A program made the position numbers and the translations under genes. Below, piece by piece: positions 62,601-64,000 of a stretch of 64,000 nt of DNA. The notes below the pieces were generated by a model. It was not told the origin of the DNA, made no database searches, and was given only the letters and a program-made list of their open reading frames with translations. How positions within the stretch are numbered: position 1 is the stretch's first letter; every line of letters starts with the position of its first letter. The stretch lies in the NCBI GenBank assembly GCA_023055505.1, contig JALIRH010000002.1, positions 54,043,733 through 54,107,732 of the forward strand, given 5' to 3'. The stretch is from Callipepla californica brunnescens. Taxonomy: Eukaryota; Chordata; Aves; Galliformes; Odontophoridae.

Positions 62601-64000
62601 AAATGTGTTTGTGTGCTTTTTTTGGGGGAGGAGGGTGACTAACATATATAATTTTCCACTGCGGATTTGTTTGGGTAGTAATTTGTTTTCACTGGCTTGG
62701 TTTTTTGTTTCTGTGCTTTCTTTAAGTTAAAATGATCCTTCCCTTTTAAAATACATGCATTTATTTTTCCATATTTGACGCTGTTAATGAAGCTGCAGTG
62801 TGCTTTTCACTGTTGCTTTCTTTAACTAAGGATATATATATTTAGGAATGCAGCGAGTTTATGTCTACAGCATGTAGAAATTTCTTATCTGTAGTTATAT
62901 GTAGCAAGCAGCTTGGTGTATTTTTTACTTTCATATCCATCTTTGAAAAGCTAGATTTTGCTAGTATGACATGATCTCTGTATTGCGATGTGAAAAAGAG
63001 AGAAAGAACTTTATTATATAGGAGAATTTCATGGCATTTTACCTGTTGAGGGCCCTGTAGAGCCAGAAGTGTAGTACAGTGACTTGACTAAGTGACAGAC
63101 AGTAGCAGCCATAGTGTCACTGTGTATTATCACCTCGTGCTAGCTGGAAGCACTCCCTGAAGCCGATCTAGGTTGTATAGTCCTAGATGAGGTCTTCATG
63201 GGTGCTGACCATAAAAAGTTCATCAAAGTAATGAGGCGAGGCGAGAGCTTGGCGCTCATGGGCAGAGCTCAGCACCAAGGAGTGTGAACCGGCTCCAGCT
63301 GTGACAATAAAACAGCAGGTGGCTGCTGTCATTAGGGGTGGCAGATGAGGCAGGGGACTAACATTCAGCCCACAAAACTCTCATTTGTTAGCCATCGCCA
63401 CTGTACCATGCAAAATAGCTTCCATCTCAGTCAATTTTACTTTGCAAAATATTACACAGTCGCCATAAGAAAATTAGAGCCTTGGGTTTACAGGTTCCTT
63501 GGATCTTATTATGAGAAAACTCTGCGCTTGCAGGCTAGGTGGAAAATTGGACTTTTTTCTCCCCTGAACAGTTACAGGATCTTTACAGTAATTTTATAAT
63601 ATGGCTTTTTCACCCAGGCATGTGTTTATTGGTTAATATTTTGGCCTGTTTTATTCATAGTGCTTTATAAAATCAATTCCATCCGTCCATTTGTTTATGT
63701 GTTACATGTAACACTGCCTGCTATTCAGTGCTTCAAAAGTTGCATGCTGATCAAACTAATCCTGTCTCTGAATCTGCCCAGGTACTGACATTTCATGCTA
63801 TGAGTTTGTGGCCTTGGCCGTTCTGAGAAAGCATAAAGGATCGTAACCCCTTGATTTTGTTCGCTTATTTTAGTTTAAAACAAATGAGAAAGCATTCTGT
63901 ATGTATTTAATTTTTCAAAGATCATTTATACTGCCTAGGATATGAGGCCATCTGTGGCTGAAAACCCTCTGGTCTGGAGCTGTGGTTTCCACGCTTGCAT
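59661..64000. other. Unique AT-rich stretch, no gene seen
   Basis: No interspersed repeat recognised. The last kilobase (about 62990-63880) is repeat-free and less AT-rich, and is listed separately as a possible conserved block. Confidence 0.5.
62990..63880. promoter_or_regulatory. Repeat-free block, possible conserved non-coding element
   Basis: The block carries higher-complexity sequence than its surroundings, including GAGGCGAGGCGAG (63235-63247), a 32-nt stem-loop (CTTGGCGCT at 63248-63256 with AGCACCAAG at 63271-63279, one mismatch) and several HOX/CDX-like CATAAA/AATAAAA cores. An 84-codon frame (63345-63599 plus) matches no protein I know. The call rests on texture only. Confidence 0.2.

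Overview
This is vertebrate nuclear DNA, AT-rich and gene-poor, and it most likely comes from a bird. The evidence is the repeat content. Several CR1 LINEs are 5'-truncated and end in the short ATTCTGTG/ATTCTATG tails typical of avian CR1. Two copies match the mariner family known as GalluHop (Mariner1_GG), from memory of its termini and HTH region. CR1 plus GalluHop suggests a galliform such as chicken or a relative; the species is not proven. No bacterial, phage or organellar features are present.

No protein-coding gene, tRNA, rRNA, CRISPR array or operon could be supported. Open frames are short, mostly under 110 codons. Those with recognisable protein similarity are decayed CR1 reverse transcriptase/C-terminal regions and a mariner transposase remnant. 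The longest frames outside repeats (159 codons at 30976-31455 minus, 129 codons at 58402-58791 minus) match nothing I recognise. The window is best read as intergenic or deep intronic sequence; small exons cannot be excluded by eye.

Layout: 1-4.1 kb unique sequence with one imperfect inverted-repeat pair; 4.1-4.6 kb old CR1; 8.8-10.25 kb mariner 5' end joined flush to a 1.36-kb CR1 that still shows the FADDTK reverse-transcriptase motif; 10.65-10.84 kb ancient CR1/L3-like relic; 11.43-11.96 kb internally deleted mariner with both termini; 16.4-17.1 kb CR1; 22.9 kb a strong 60-nt hairpin; 26.5-27.2 kb a CR1 tail and a minus-strand CR1; 30.6-31.1 kb a weak LTR-like candidate; 34-37 kb repeat-poor, TAATTA-rich sequence resembling conserved non-coding DNA; 42.1-44.2 kb a plus-strand CR1 tail, a long T-rich tract and a minus-strand CR1; 50.35-50.47 kb an AT-rich long inverted repeat; 51.4-52.0 kb a GC-richer island; 57.2 and 59.5 kb CR1 3' relics; 63-63.9 kb another repeat-poor, possibly conserved block.

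Nothing here forms a multi-gene system. The most notable items are the 22.9-kb hairpin, the mariner deletion derivative, the mariner-CR1 junction and the possible regulatory blocks. The regulatory calls are inference and need cross-species alignment.
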